Positions 1 to 9,814 of a stretch of DNA of 21,858 nucleotides are shown piece after piece. Positions within the stretch are counted from its first letter, which is position 1. Each line of letters opens with the position of its first letter. Source of the stretch: Physcia stellaris (taxonomy: Eukaryota > Ascomycota > Lecanoromycetes > Caliciales > Physciaceae). Where the stretch lies: assembly GCA_018902385.1 (NCBI GenBank), contig JABSSW010000120.1, forward strand, positions 1-21,858. The letters are read 5' to 3'. The notes beneath the pieces were generated by a model. That model saw only the letters and a list, made by a program, of their open reading frames with translations, ran no database searches and was not told the DNA's origin. The position numbers were made by a program, and so were the translations under genes.

Positions 1-945
1 TACCATATCAAATGACTATCCAAAACATGTCGCATCAAAATCGATTTGGACTTTGGACACCCGGACCAAAGCAGCTGGATCGCAATTAATCTGGCACTGA
101 GGAAAATCATCGATGCTTGTCAGCTAAAACCCGGAGGGTCGAGGACAGGTGGACAGACATGGGCAGAAACGCAGGCTATATCGTTATCACGGCCGAAAAT
201 TCGAAATGGCGGGGAGCGAGTCTCGCTTCAAGGAGTCTGTAGAAAGGCTGCGTCGATGATATATTATCCTATTCCAATCAGCGGAACCGGGAGGCATGAT
301 ACTGTAGGCGAGCAGTTATCACATTCACACAATGGACTCGTCGGGCGTGCGTCATTGCGGTTCAGAGGCTCATCAAGCAAAGCCTATGATTGAGCAGCTC
401 TGAATGTCTTGCAAAGCGCAACGGATTGGAGCAAAGAGTTTACATGACAAAATAAAACATTGGGATGAACCTGAATCATCCCATGGCGAGTGCATATCAA
501 CTTGCTCAACAGTCATGACAAAGCGACATATGTTTTCGAGACTGGAGTGTGGACACATTGTTGCGTGATAGGCGCTCATGAGTCAATCACCTCGAGGTTC
601 ACTATTCGAAAGCAACCTTTTCACATTTTTGGCAAATTCCCAGATACAGGAGTAAGGAATCACTAACTGCAGCAGGTGCAAAACCCTCTCGCACTCAAAG
701 GTACCCAATGACGAACAACTGCCGCCTCCCAGTAGCTAACTTCCTTGTCTTGATGCATTCCCGGCTGTGAAATTTATCCGTTCCAACCTAAAAGTACCGA
801 CCGATGAAGCGCATCTTCCAAAACACTCATCACACCTACGCCACTAGCTGCCACTCACCCCGCAAGAATATGATATCCCTGTTCAGGGGCTTCTACTGTA
901 AATCACCGGCAATGTCAGTCCGGACGGGAACCAGACGCCCGGATA
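1..945. other. Balanced-composition region, no supported gene
   Basis: Composition is ordinary, unlike the AT-rich block further right. The plus frame stays open from 16 to 393, but it has no ATG near its left end (the nearest usable start is TTG at 46), and the encoded peptide shows no domain, signal peptide or family resemblance that I recognise. It could be an exon of a gene running in from the left, or chance. A short minus-strand frame at 373-579 is also unrecognised. No RNA gene was seen. Confidence 0.5.
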
Positions 946-991
946 ATGAAACCGCAGGATTCCGTACTTAATCCTTCACTAAACAACCGCC

Positions 992-1915
992 ATGTCAGTA
1001 TTCATCCTATCATTGACAGCTATGTGCCTTCTCAGCTACGAGCGTGGCGACGATTCTGCCTTTTGCGGGGCATACGATCCGGAGAATTCCTACCTTCAAC
1101 TTTCCCGGTTGGCTATATAGATGGGCCAGTTCACAAACACAGAGAGTTGTGCAGCGCTTTTCGACGATTTCGATGCATCAAACTTCCACATTGTCTCCCT
1201 AGTCTTACGCTCTATCCAGTCTACTCTACTCAAAGACAGAGGTCGAAAACAATCCAGCCGGTTGCAAGGTGTCATGAATACTTATGCTTACTTTGCGGAT
1301 TATGACGATGGTAATGGCAATGGCTACAAGATCATGTATCCACTTCAACTTTGCCCATCGAGCATTGTAGGTGATTTCGTTTCGCCATGGAGTTGTTGAA
1401 CACAATGCGACCTTGCAGTCTATATGGAATTCTCTCTCAGCCTGTCGGCTGATGAATTATACAAGCACACTCTGGCCGTGGTAGAAGATGCCTTGGACAA
1501 AAACGAGGCCGCAATAAATCTGGCTATCTGTGACTCGCCCCCAGGCGCAACGAAAGGATGCCAGGTACACCCGTCCGACGTATCAGGAAAGTGGATGTAC
1601 ACCTTGTCAGGAACCCCTGAGATATTTGGTCTCGCGTATGGGATACTGTATGTCCCCATCGCCAAACCAGATCGTACGACAAACCTCACGGGTCTCCAGC
1701 AAACTGCAATAATCGCCACTGCTAGCACCGTGGATACTCTCTATTTCGTGGGCTTACAAAATTGCACAAGAGAAGTCACAAATATCATAGAGACGTTGAT
1801 TCTGAACTTGGTTGTTTCTGCGGGTCGATCAATCCTTGCGCTCTTCAAACACGTGTGGCAAGGAACATGCATCGGGGCAGCCTCGCTCGCGCAAGCCATC
1901 AGTCTTTTGCACTAA
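992..1915 (+). CDS. Candidate hypothetical protein, possibly secreted, with one intron and one unexplained in-frame stop
   Basis: I do not recognise the family. One plus frame runs from ATG 992 to TAA 1913-1915 with only two stops in 308 codons, far fewer than chance. The first 14 or so residues are hydrophobic, like a signal peptide. The stop TGA at 1397-1399 lies in a plausible 48-base GT-AG intron (1371-1418, ending TTGCAG) whose removal keeps the frame. The other stop, TAG at 1118-1120, is not explained cleanly: it could mark a pseudogene, sit in another intron (the bases just before it, TATAG, look like an acceptor), or mean that translation starts at ATG 1121. The C-terminal part (1424-1915, 163 residues) holds a Cys-Pro-rich stretch (CDSPPGATKGC), two Asn-X-Thr sites and a hydrophobic tail. 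Transcript evidence would decide between intact gene and pseudogene. Confidence 0.4.
1371..1418 (+). other. Probable 48-base spliceosomal intron
   Basis: It starts GTGATT and ends TTGCAG. Its length is divisible by three and fits short fungal introns. Removing it deletes the in-frame TGA at 1397-1399 and joins the frame through a split Val codon. A possible branch point is TTGAAC near 1395. The donor is not the strongest consensus. Confidence 0.35.
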
Positions 1916-2055
1916 CAAACACAAGAAAATGCAATGGGTTGTTGGCGATGAAAATCAGGCAAATCAACAAGGGATTGAAATGGTACCTCGTAACAATCCT
2001 GCAGCACCCCCTACAGGTGCAGCTGGGGAATGCATGCAGCTAAAGTTGACACCTA

Positions 2056-2061
2056 AATAAA
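2056..2061 (+). terminator. Possible polyadenylation signal AATAAA
   Basis: A canonical AATAAA lies about 140 bases after the stop at 1915, a reasonable distance for a fungal 3' UTR. It is the only support for a transcript end here. Confidence 0.25.
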
Positions 2062-3161
2062 CGTGGATCTACATAAGCTTTGCGCAAGTGAAACACGTGC
2101 TCATACATCTCATCAACTGCAAGCAAGACATAGCAGGGCTTTACGTGGGGGACGAAGCATCGAGTTCCCTTTTAACCGGTTTACCGGTTAATCCATAGTT
2201 TCATCTCATCTAAAACGGTTCAATTCAAACCTGTTTTTACCGTAGAATTTCGGTTTAACAAACACCTTCAAAGCCTGGCGTGTAGTATTTGGGTCGTCGC
2301 CGCTAGGACTTGCCACACTACCGTTGATATAAATTTTGCCGTGACACCGTTTCAGCCGCGCGGATGGAGCACAGTCAATGATCGACCCGAAACAATTTTT
2401 TGCATGTCTACGCATCTCCTTTAATAACCGATTCGAGACCTGAGCTGCGGAGCTCCGTGGTTAGATTGTCGAATTCCCCGTCATTGAGTGGATCAAGCCT
2501 GTCACGGTTCACCCGAGCGCGGTGGCTATCTGCTAGATATAATAAAACCTCTTACTACAAGCCGTCAAAAGATGTCATGCATGCTTATCTACGCTGATAT
2601 CTAGTTGGATGTGATTCGCGCCACAGAATCGATGAAGACGAATTAAATCACCATGACACAATGTCAGTCCAGGCAGACTGAGTTCAAATTTAAGTATTTA
2701 CATATTCTGACTGCCAACGACGACCACCATCAGAATAGCTTCCGCTTCGATTATCAACATCGTTACATTCTCGAAGATAGTGGTTAGAAAGAGCGTGCTG
2801 TCACGCGACCTCTGAGATCTGGAAAATCGATGACTGCTTCCTAAGCGACCATCCCCACGATGCTAACAGCTCACTCGCCACCTAGTCGTAGGGCTTATAG
2901 CTTATCAGGGCATCACAGTGTCTTTTTAATTCTTGCGCATGGGCTACGCTGCTGATCCACGATCTCTTGGGGTCTTTTCGTCCTTCAACTTGTCAGCAAT
3001 CATAGGAAGCAGAAAGTTGACTTACCTAGTTTAGAGAACCCAGATCCTGTAATACCACGCCTGCTGCTGGTGGAATAATCCTAATTCGTGCTATTCTTTG
3101 GAGCTCTCAAGTGCAACTCGAGGCTCTACCATCTCCATGATACACGAAACCGAACAATTGG
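2062..3161. other. Intergenic region with no supported gene
   Basis: Ordinary composition, with stops frequent in every frame. Short open frames at 2206-2415 (-) and 2400-2597 (+) overlap and show nothing recognisable. The one structured element is the palindrome at 2172-2191, listed separately. Around 2690 a TTTAAGTATTTACAT stretch resembles the one just before the gene at 3607 and may be promoter-like, but this is weak. Confidence 0.5.
2172..2191. repeat. Perfect 9-bp inverted repeat with 2-base spacer
   Basis: TTAACCGGT, then TT, then ACCGGTTAA: a perfect palindromic pair. Each arm contains CCGG, so it also offers paired CGG/CCG half-sites of the kind bound by fungal Zn2Cys6 dimers. No gene start lies close by, so a regulatory role is only a guess. 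Confidence 0.4.
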
Positions 3162-3419
3162 ATGAAAGTGGCCAAGCTCAGAGAAACCTTGGTTTCAGTG
3201 CTGGGTGCGACCGAAGCCATTGAACAAGGTCGGGCTCCGCCAGTATCTGTTAGGATTGTGGCGTGCAGTAACCTCACCAAACGAAGCTTCATCAACTTTC
3301 ACATCGAGATGGAGATGGGAAATCAATCTTTCAGCAGTGTTCTGGTATGCGCATTTGACGATATCCGCTCAAGCGCAACCTTCAACCAACAGGCCAAGAC
3401 GCATCATCAACCGTCTTAG
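3162..3419 (+). CDS. Doubtful small open frame, hypothetical
   Basis: 85 codons from ATG 3162 to TAG 3417-3419. The product is mixed and polar, without signal peptide or motif I can name. A second plus frame (3205-3576) and a minus frame (3107-3295) overlap it, and none is clearly better. It lies about 190 bases upstream of the secreted-protein gene and could be part of its upstream region. It is listed only because nothing else explains this stretch. Confidence 0.15.
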   Translation: MKVAKLRETLVSVLGATEAIEQGRAPPVSVRIVACSNLTKRSFINFHIEMEMGNQSFSSVLVCAFDDIRSSATFNQQAKTHHQPS

Positions 3420-3606
3420 TTCTCGAGCGCATGCGCTTGAAAAAAGTCCGTCATCTATGCAGATTTTGATTGGCCATTTATCCAACGTCATGCTCCGTCT
3501 TCGTGGTTATTGTGAAAACGCCTCATTGCAAAAACTTTCGTCCTCACCAGGTACCACTCGCAGCTGTAAGGTTTAAGTATCTGTATTTTACGTACATGTT
3601 TGATTT

Positions 3607-4227
3607 ATGGCACATATATACATGTTGGTCGCAAGCTTCAAGCTCAATGGGGCTATTCTTCTCCTAACATGTCTTATCGGTGTCGTACAATCAATAGCAA
3701 TCAACCTCACTCGCCCCGAACATAAACCGCTGTGTACGGCCCGATACGAATGGACTGGCAAGTCATATGATCCAAATGACTGCTTGAGGGCACTTCACCA
3801 TTTTGAAGACACCGACTTCCAGTACTACAAAGGGCGCGAGTTTGAGTTTTTGACCTATGGAGCCATACCAAAAAGTAATTTGCCCCGCATTCGGCTGCCC
3901 CGGAAATACACTGTTGGGTCTTGTGAAATTGTTATCGCGATGATCGGTTCTTTCGCTCCGGGCTTGCTCCCCGGCCAGACGTTCCGGTCAGAGCCCTACC
4001 AGCAGACAGATATAAGTAGATTCTCATATCTCTGGTCAGTCGCGGCTTGGTTGGATGCGACATGCCTTGAAAAGATTAAACATTTGGGATGGATTGCTAC
4101 GGGGGAGAATTACGATATTGGTGTTTTCGTGTGGGCTACCGGATCTACGATGAACAAAGCAGTAATGAGAAATGCCATATACCGTCATGGCAATGTCACT
4201 CTGTTGCCAGACACCGAAGTGGCTTAG
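3607..4227 (+). CDS. Small secreted cysteine-containing protein (effector-like), 206 residues
   Basis: Intronless frame from ATG 3607 to TAG 4225-4227. Residues about 13-30 form a hydrophobic signal peptide (AILLLTCLIGVVQS), with likely cleavage near residue 29-31. A second Met at residue 6 could equally be the start. The mature part has four cysteines at about 43, 59, 106 and 153, enough for two disulfides, and two Asn-X-Thr sites. The order Cys, Asn-Asp-Cys with a helix, Leu-Pro-Arg-Tyr-X-X-Gly-Ser-Cys, aromatic segment, Cys, then a Gly-rich beta strand recalls a common group of fungal secreted proteins of unknown function; this is from memory of the pattern, not a search. It lies about 400 bases from the retroelement block, a frequent setting for fungal effectors. 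Base composition is normal, with no sign of the C-to-T decay next door. Confidence 0.7.
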   Translation: MAHIYMLVASFKLNGAILLLTCLIGVVQSIAINLTRPEHKPLCTARYEWTGKSYDPNDCLRALHHFEDTDFQYYKGREFEFLTYGAIPKSNLPRIRLPRKYTVGSCEIVIAMIGSFAPGLLPGQTFRSEPYQQTDISRFSYLWSVAAWLDATCLEKIKHLGWIATGENYDIGVFVWATGSTMNKAVMRNAIYRHGNVTLLPDTEVA

Positions 4228-4474
4228 AAGAAAGTACTGTGTCCTGACGCATGGGGACCGCACAAGCGCATGGGGGAAAACATCATATCATGGAAACGTC
4301 AAGAGGAGGGCTCAGGACCTGAAGTCAGCATAGAGCTACGCGGTCAGCTAGCATTTTCTCCGATTCTACCTGTACATATCTTCTCATGATGTTTGGGGGA
4401 ATTCCAACAATAGCCAGAAACATAAGATACTGCGTCAAGAATATCAGTTCGAGGACTGGCAGAAAGGCGATCTC
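4228..4474. other. Intergenic region between the secreted-protein gene and the retroelement block
   Basis: Normal composition with GG, CC, CT and AG dinucleotides all present. No frame of useful length. Probably the 3' flank of the gene ending at 4227. I see no clear terminator or RNA. Confidence 0.45.
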
Positions 4475-4627
4475 TGTTACAGATATGTAGGATGCAACGT
4501 GCTTATATTCGTAATAGTACTATCTATCGTACATGTGGTGAATGTGAATTATTGTACAGAGTTTGCACGCTAGTCTATAATAGAATAACGTTTTGACATT
4601 GTCTTTGATGATGAATTTATTTCAACA
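4475..4627 (-). repeat. Possible 3' LTR of the copia element, left end uncertain
   Basis: On the minus strand the copia frame stops at 4667-4669, followed by a run GAAAAAAAAA that fits a polypurine tract and then TGTTGAAATAAATTC starting at 4627, a typical LTR start. The left end is not fixed because no second LTR lies in the window. TGTTACA at about 4475 would close a TG...CA unit of about 153 bases in inverted sense, but this is a guess. The left half keeps CT, AG and GG, so it may be host DNA instead. Confidence 0.35.
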
Positions 4628-4666
4628 TTTTTTTTTCGAATTTGCAAAAATATAGAATCATGATGT

Positions 4667-5106
4667 TTAGTTCATTTCGAGCATGTCGATAAATCGTTGA
4701 TATTTGAACGAAAATAAAGATTTGATGAAATCGTCGATTGACATGATGTCGATCGTTATGTATTTGAATTCAATGCGATTTTTTTTTTAATTTCGTTTTT
4801 ACATAATAATATACGATATCGACGTGTTTGATGCGATTATAATGTATCGAATTTTCATTGAATGTTTTGACGTTTTGATTGTCAATATTTATCAATATTT
4901 TGACGTAATTGTTCGATTGATTTTGAGTTCGTAAATCAACGAATAATTGTTTGAATTAAATAATTTTTTTGACGACGAATAATATGATTATATATTCGAC
5001 GACGCAAATAAACGTGATCACGATAAATTGAAATTTTGATATTCAATTTATCGATTCGTCGTTTAATAAAAACAAATATATTTCGATGAATTTTTTGAAA
5101 ATTTTG
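4667..5106 (-). pseudogene. Copia polyprotein C-terminus (RNase H region)
   Basis: The frame ends at TAA 4667-4669. Just before it the minus strand reads ITIDIMSIDDFIKSLF and then RFIDML, which fits the end of copia polyproteins, where a version of Asp-X-X-Ala-Asp-X-Leu-Thr-Lys-Pro-Leu is followed by a short Phe-Leu tail. Pro and Gly positions are replaced, as everywhere in the block. The rest of RNase H, up to 5106, is assigned from position between this tail and the segment at 5107-5406; I did not trace each motif. Confidence 0.55.
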
Positions 5107-6120
5107 TCACGAATTCAATTTGCATCGCAATATGTTTCGATGTTTAATTTTTTTGTTGAAATTATCGTCGTAAATTATGCAAAAATCGATCGTCGAATTG
5201 AAATAAATTATAACACGTTTGATTGTTTTGATATGATTAAAATTGAAATTTTGAACAAATCGATTGATTATGAAAATCGTATTCGTTACATTTGATTTGA
5301 TTTTTATCATTGCAAACATGATTGAATTCATCATTGTTTGATATTGTTTGATATTTTGATCGATAATTTGATTAACGTTGAAAATTGAATCAAATGATTT
5401 TTTCATGAATGTTCGAATTGATTTCGCATTTTGTAAATCGAATTTTTAACGACGCGTTGAATATATGTTTTTTGATTAAAACGAATTATGTGCATTTCGT
5501 GATTTTGAAAATGATCATATCAAAATAAAAATTTATTGATTTTAGATCAATCATATCGAAAACGTTATTGAGTTTTGTTTTGTTTTATTAATCATAATTT
5601 TATTGAAAACAATGATTTTGATATCATCGATTCATGTAATAATGATAAAATTTTGAAATCAACATTCGTGACGAATATGTTTTGATTCGCGTCGAAAAAA
5701 TTGAAAATTAATTTTTGTAAAAGAAATTCGAACAAACGTTTATATCAAAATTTGAGTGATTGTTTCAGATTATACAATGTTTTGTTCAATTTGCAAATAA
5801 TTTTGTCATTGTCACATTCAATCGAATATTTAACGTAAATATTTGAATTAATGAATTCGTATAAAAACGCGATTTTCACGTTCATTTGTTCAATTTTCAA
5901 ATTCAGAAAAACGACAACGACGAATAAAATTCGAAAAATCATTGATTTGACGACGAAAACAAAAATTTGATCAAAATCGATGTCGTATTGTTGTAAAAAA
6001 TCTTTAACGCATCATTTAATTTTGTATCGTATTACAACGTCATCGACATTGCGTTTGAATTTGTAAATTCATTTATCGTTCAACGATTTTTTTCATCGAA
6101 CGTGAAATTTACTAGATTTC
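5107..6120 (-). pseudogene. Copia reverse transcriptase, disrupted
   Basis: Several stretches are recognisable on the minus strand. At 5745-5942 the frame contains LKIEQMNVKIAFLY and then CKLNKTLYNLKQS, the classic copia finger/palm region. At 5623-5631 the catalytic pair is read as Ile-Asp-Asp, with a TGA stop directly before it. Near 5500-5560 LNNVFDMIDLKSINFYF follows, the region after the active site. At 5107-5406 YQTMMNSIMFAMIKI and HIKTIKRVIIYFNSTID match the conserved connection to RNase H. Stops and frame changes separate the pieces, so no active enzyme can be made. The family is secure because the order and spacing of four blocks agree. Confidence 0.8.
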
Positions 6121-7079
6121 AAATGTGATTTTTCGATAAAAAAAATCGAATTCTTTTTTTCATTGTTTTTAATCATTGTGAAAATGAGAATTTCGTGCGA
6201 CGTCGTTGTAATTATTTAATTTTTTCGTCGATCGTCAACATTGCTATGCAATTTTTCGAACGAAAAACGTCGATGTTTTCGACGTAATCGATCAACAATG
6301 AAACGAAATTGATCGTATCAAATTGACGTTTGTAATTGAAATTGATTGAAAATCAAAACAATGTTGTTGAACAAAACAATTAAATCATTTGAATTTGAAT
6401 TTCAATTTGCGAACAATTCACGATATTGCTAAATGAAACATCGTGAAATTGACAAAAATTATGACATTGTAAACGATAAAATTCATAGAAAAATTTATTC
6501 GAGTTGTTTTTCTGTTTGAACGCATTGTAACGTATTTTGAAAAAATTTTGAAAATTTTTCTGTTGTTGTGACGTCATTGATTTTTGTATAATGATATTTG
6601 AAAATTTGATTTTGATATGTGATCGAATTTCAATGTTTTGAAAAATTTGAAATTGAATTTTTTTTTTTTTTGCAATGAACTTTCAATGTGAATAGCAAAA
6701 AGTTCATCATTGTTGAATCAACAATTGATTCGATAAAATTTTCATCGAATTCGATATCAATTTTTGATGTTGATTTGTAATTATAAATATCGAGATTTTT
6801 GACGCGTTCGATTTTTGATTAATCGATATATAAATTCGATAAATGATGTTATCGTTATATTCGATGAAAATTTTTTTCGACGTTCGATTTCAAATGATTT
6901 TTGATTTTTTTGTTGATGACGACGTAAACGATTGATTCGAATGAATACATGTTCGTCAATTTCGAGAATTGTTCGTAAATATTTTCGAACGATAATTGAT
7001 TTTTCAAATACGAAATTGAACGTCGATTTTTGATATACGTCATTGCATGTGTGATGTTTGATCAAAAAAATTCGATATG
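6121..7079 (-). pseudogene. Copia linker between integrase and reverse transcriptase, little conserved
   Basis: By position this is the integrase C-terminus and the variable linker. Open minus frames at 6380-6577 and 6781-7065 are Lys/Arg/Asn-rich and show no motif I can name. It belongs to the same decayed element, and nothing suggests an independent gene. Confidence 0.45.
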
Positions 7080-7639
7080 TTTTTCGTCAATAACGTTGTT
7101 TTGATCATGATGATGAGAATGCGTTGATGTGTTTCGATTACATTATTGACGTTTTGAACATTTGTTGAAATTGAATTGAATTCAATATTTTGATTGTCAA
7201 AATAATTGATTGATTGCGTGTTGCGAAATTCGTTGTCATAATTTGTACGTACGATTTTGACGTCAACATCGAATTGACGTTTGATTCAATTGATGTATTT
7301 GATAAAACATTGTAATCATTCGTGTTTGTTTTTGACGATGTATATTTTCGTTCAACGTAATTTGTCATCGATGATACTGATATAATAGCGCTCATTTTCA
7401 AAATTTTCGATCGTTATTGATACTAAATCAGTGTGAATAATATGAAACGTTTTTTCGACATGATGAATACTTTTTCTATTCGATTTTTTTTTTTGTTTTG
7501 ATTAGTTTGCAAACATCGCAATGATTATTTTTGCAATCGTTTTGATAAAAATGATTCAATTTTTTAAATATTGACGTAATAAAAAAACTCATGTAATTCA
7601 AATTTCGATGTTACGATAAACGACAATAATGATGTTGTT
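7080..7639 (-). pseudogene. Copia integrase core and zinc finger, disrupted
   Basis: On the minus strand a Cys-Asp-Val-Cys pair (7506-7520) is followed by a Lys-rich stretch, the second half of the HHCC finger; a His near 7590 may be the first half. Then HIIHTDLVSI carries the first catalytic Asp (codon 7427-7429), and YYISIIDD follows. The second catalytic Asp is replaced by Asn (codon 7241-7243, in RTNYDNEF). The third, Glu, is kept (codon 7133-7135, NVIETHQR). Trp positions of the family are TGA stops. The Asp-to-Asn change alone would kill strand transfer. The longer open frame printed over this area in another frame (7138-7401) is a shadow. Confidence 0.75.
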
Positions 7640-7644
7640 GACAA
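7640..7644. repeat. Target-site duplication GACAA, left copy
   Basis: GACAA directly precedes the left LTR at 7645; the same five bases follow the right LTR at 20804-20808. This pairs the two LTRs as ends of one insertion 13 kb apart. Confidence 0.8.
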
Positions 7645-7868
7645 TATCATGAATCGTGTTTGAATAAACGTATTATTGATTAACTAGACGAAAACAATAA
7701 GTTTGCAAAAACAAATAGATACAAAATGTTGAAATTGCAAACAATGTACGACGTCAAATTTCAAATCACGCTAATTTCAACGTAAAATTAAAGCATAATT
7801 CGTTGTTCGATCACATATCATATCAACTATTTATTTGTTAAATCTATTTGTCAAACATATTCGTAACA
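7645..7868 (-). repeat. 3' LTR (224 bp) of the minus-strand gypsy element
   Basis: In element sense it begins TGTTACGAATATG and ends CATGATA. It differs from the LTR at 20580-20803 at eight sites by hand alignment. All eight are transitions, four in CpT/ApG and four in CpA/TpG context, with no insertion or deletion. A third, more diverged copy starts at 21581. Confidence 0.85.
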
Positions 7869-7888
7869 TTATTTTTCTTTTTTCGCGA
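7869..7888 (-). other. Polypurine tract of the minus-strand gypsy element
   Basis: On the minus strand GCGAAAAAAGAAAAATAA abuts the LTR start TGTTACG. Its place at this LTR, and not at 20803, shows that this is the 3' end and fixes element orientation as minus. The same tract with small changes adjoins the third LTR at 21806. Confidence 0.7.
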
Positions 7889-9194
7889 ACGTCGTCTCGA
7901 CGATTCGTTGTTGTTTCGAAATTGAAAAATTTTGTTGAAAATTTTGTTAATTGATTTGAATGTTTGCAAAATTCAAAAATTTCACGATCATCATTTTTCA
8001 TTTTCAAATGTCTCGTTATTGTTTCAAAGTTCGATAAAATTTGATAACAATTTTTGAAAATGTTTTTGACACGATTGACTTTTTCATGCGACGTAAATTT
8101 TGACTGTAAATAACATCGAAACGATAACGAAAACTAAAAATTGCGAAAACGTTGCGAGAATGAAATCGAGATGAATATATTGAATTCGAAATTTTCAAAT
8201 TTTAATCGAATGTAATCTCGATTAATGTCAACATGACGATTTTTTTTCGAAAACGACGACGATTCGTTGCGAAATCTGATACGTTGACGACGTTTTGAAA
8301 TATTGAAATCAATGTTTTAAACGATTTTAAATTTGCAATCGTGAAATGAATGCGATGAAAATCGTTCATCACGTCACGAACATTATCAAATTTTTCGTTG
8401 TCGACATAATATCATGTTCGATTATGCGATCAACTCGATCAATTGACACGATACTGAAAACGATTGTAATGATATCGAAATTTCAAAATATCGTTCATTT
8501 CTCATTCGAAATTTTCGTTGATTATGACAAACTAAAAAAATTTATTGATTTGATTTTCGAATGAATTTCGAAAATTTTTGCGCAAAAATCAACAATGAAA
8601 CACATCGTAAATATGCATAATTTCAAATAATTCGAGTCGATATGAAGTTGTTCATACGTTGTAATATTTGATAAAAATTTAATTTTTTGTCATCGAATTT
8701 GTCAAACGATTTGATCGTTTTGATGTTTCGTCGATCGAAAAAAACGAAATTTTTTCGACGTATTTTACGATTTTTCGATGTTTGTTGATTTGAATTGTTA
8801 TACGTTTTGAATCATTTTTGCATAATTTTGTACGTAATTGAAAATATTTTGCATCGTGTCGATAATATTTTCTGTTTTGACGATCAAAAATCGTTTTCTC
8901 GTCGTAACATACGAGATAAAATTTAATGAAAATTCATACGAAAATGAAAATCTTTATTGATAAAAAATGAAAATAATTTTGTTGTTGCAAATATTGCGTT
9001 GTTGTTTGCAAATTCGATCATAAACAATCAAACGTTTCAATCGTTTTGCATGTAATTGCAATATTGTCGCAATTGTTTTTCGATATTTTGATTGATTTTT
9101 TCGATTTGTTCATCGATTTTGAATGAAAAACGATGAAAAATTTACATTTGATGTCGAAAATTCGACAAAATGTTTGTCAAACGAGCGATATGAA
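7889..9194 (-). pseudogene. Gypsy integrase C-terminal region and 3' end, decayed
   Basis: By position this holds the end of the integrase core and the C-terminal domain. I could not place the catalytic Glu or a chromodomain with confidence. The minus frame at 8016-8198 and the plus frame at 8346-8564 show no motif; the latter is antisense and is treated as a shadow. Confidence 0.45.
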
Positions 9195-9416
9195 TTAAAA
9201 ATCTCGATCAAACGTTATCGAAAAAAATAGTTCGTGTGTACGAAATACGTAATTGATGAATATTTTAATCGTGATTTCAATATTGATATTTTCGTCGTCG
9301 ACGATACAAAACACGTAATGACGTTTTTTGTTAAATTTATCAATTATCGTGCATATGACATTATGATCGTGAACGTCGAACAATTCGATAATGAAATTAT
9401 TGATATGTCGATTCAA
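9195..9416 (-). pseudogene. Gypsy integrase catalytic core fragment
   Basis: An open minus stretch of 73 codons contains NVICTIIDKFNKKRHYVF and later YVFRTHELFFSITFDRDF, the signature of the Ty3/gypsy integrase core. The second catalytic Asp, in Thr-Phe-Asp-Arg, is still present, while the Gly and Pro that normally surround it are Asp and Phe. It continues in sense from the zinc finger at about 9482-9640. Confidence 0.75.
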
Positions 9417-9480
9417 CGTTGCAAAAATATAATCAAAAAAATAAATAAATCATTTTTGCGATTTTTGAAAATTTTCGTGC

Positions 9481-9814
9481 GTTGATATTCATGACAATTA
9501 CGTACGTATCGACGAATCGTTTTGCGCATGTTAAATCAATAATAATCGCGACGTATAAAATTTTTCATGCGATTAAAATTTGAATGTTTCGAAACAGAAA
9601 ATTCATGAATTTCTTTGAAAAAATCAACGAGTAAAAAACATCGACGAACATTCAAAATCGATTTTCTCGATACAAAACGTCGTTTTTTCAATACAGTTTC
9701 GTAAATCAATTTCATTCGTTGAAATGAAATTTTGTTCGATGATTTCACGATAAATCGTGCAATTATCGTCAATTTTGTTGACAACAAAAATTCGTTCATA
9801 AATAAATTCGTCAA
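9481..9814 (-). pseudogene. Gypsy integrase N-terminal zinc finger
   Basis: The minus frame contains EIHEFSVSKHSNFNRMKN followed by FIRRDYY and a TGA where Trp is expected: the His-His half of the HHCC finger. The Cys half reads Asn-Cys-His-Glu-Tyr near 9482-9495, so the second Cys has become Tyr, a G-to-A change. An overlapping minus frame up to 9923 shares the upstream part. The two frames suggest a one-base shift between the RNase H end and the finger. Confidence 0.7.

Larger units (their letters stand above)
4628..7644 (-). mobile_element. Ty1/copia retrotransposon, left (3') part, heavily mutated
   Basis: Oldest of the three nested elements. Read on the minus strand from right to left it shows the copia order: integrase zinc finger, integrase core, linker, reverse transcriptase, RNase H, stop, polypurine tract. 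It is broken at 7644 by the insertion of the gypsy element (target duplication GACAA at 7640-7644 and 20804-20808) and continues at 20809. It has no intact frame; Gly, Pro and Trp codons are gone and CpC/GpG are absent. Confidence 0.8.

Noticed and set aside
946-1305. 119-codon plus frame
   Set aside because: Its product is Arg/Pro-rich without pattern, and it overlaps the better frame at 992-1915.
1420-1728. 102-codon minus frame
   Set aside because: Antisense shadow of the candidate gene at 1424-1915.
2420-2520. tRNA-like gene around the GAGCTGCGGAGCTC and TCGAATTCC stretches
   Set aside because: No A box at proper spacing and no cloverleaf could be drawn.
7138-7401. 87-codon minus frame as a separate gene
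   Set aside because: The copia integrase core reads through the same bases in another frame.
8346-8564. 72-codon plus frame inside the minus-strand gypsy element
   Set aside because: Antisense to the element, no motif; open because CpY loss removes few codons to stops on this strand.
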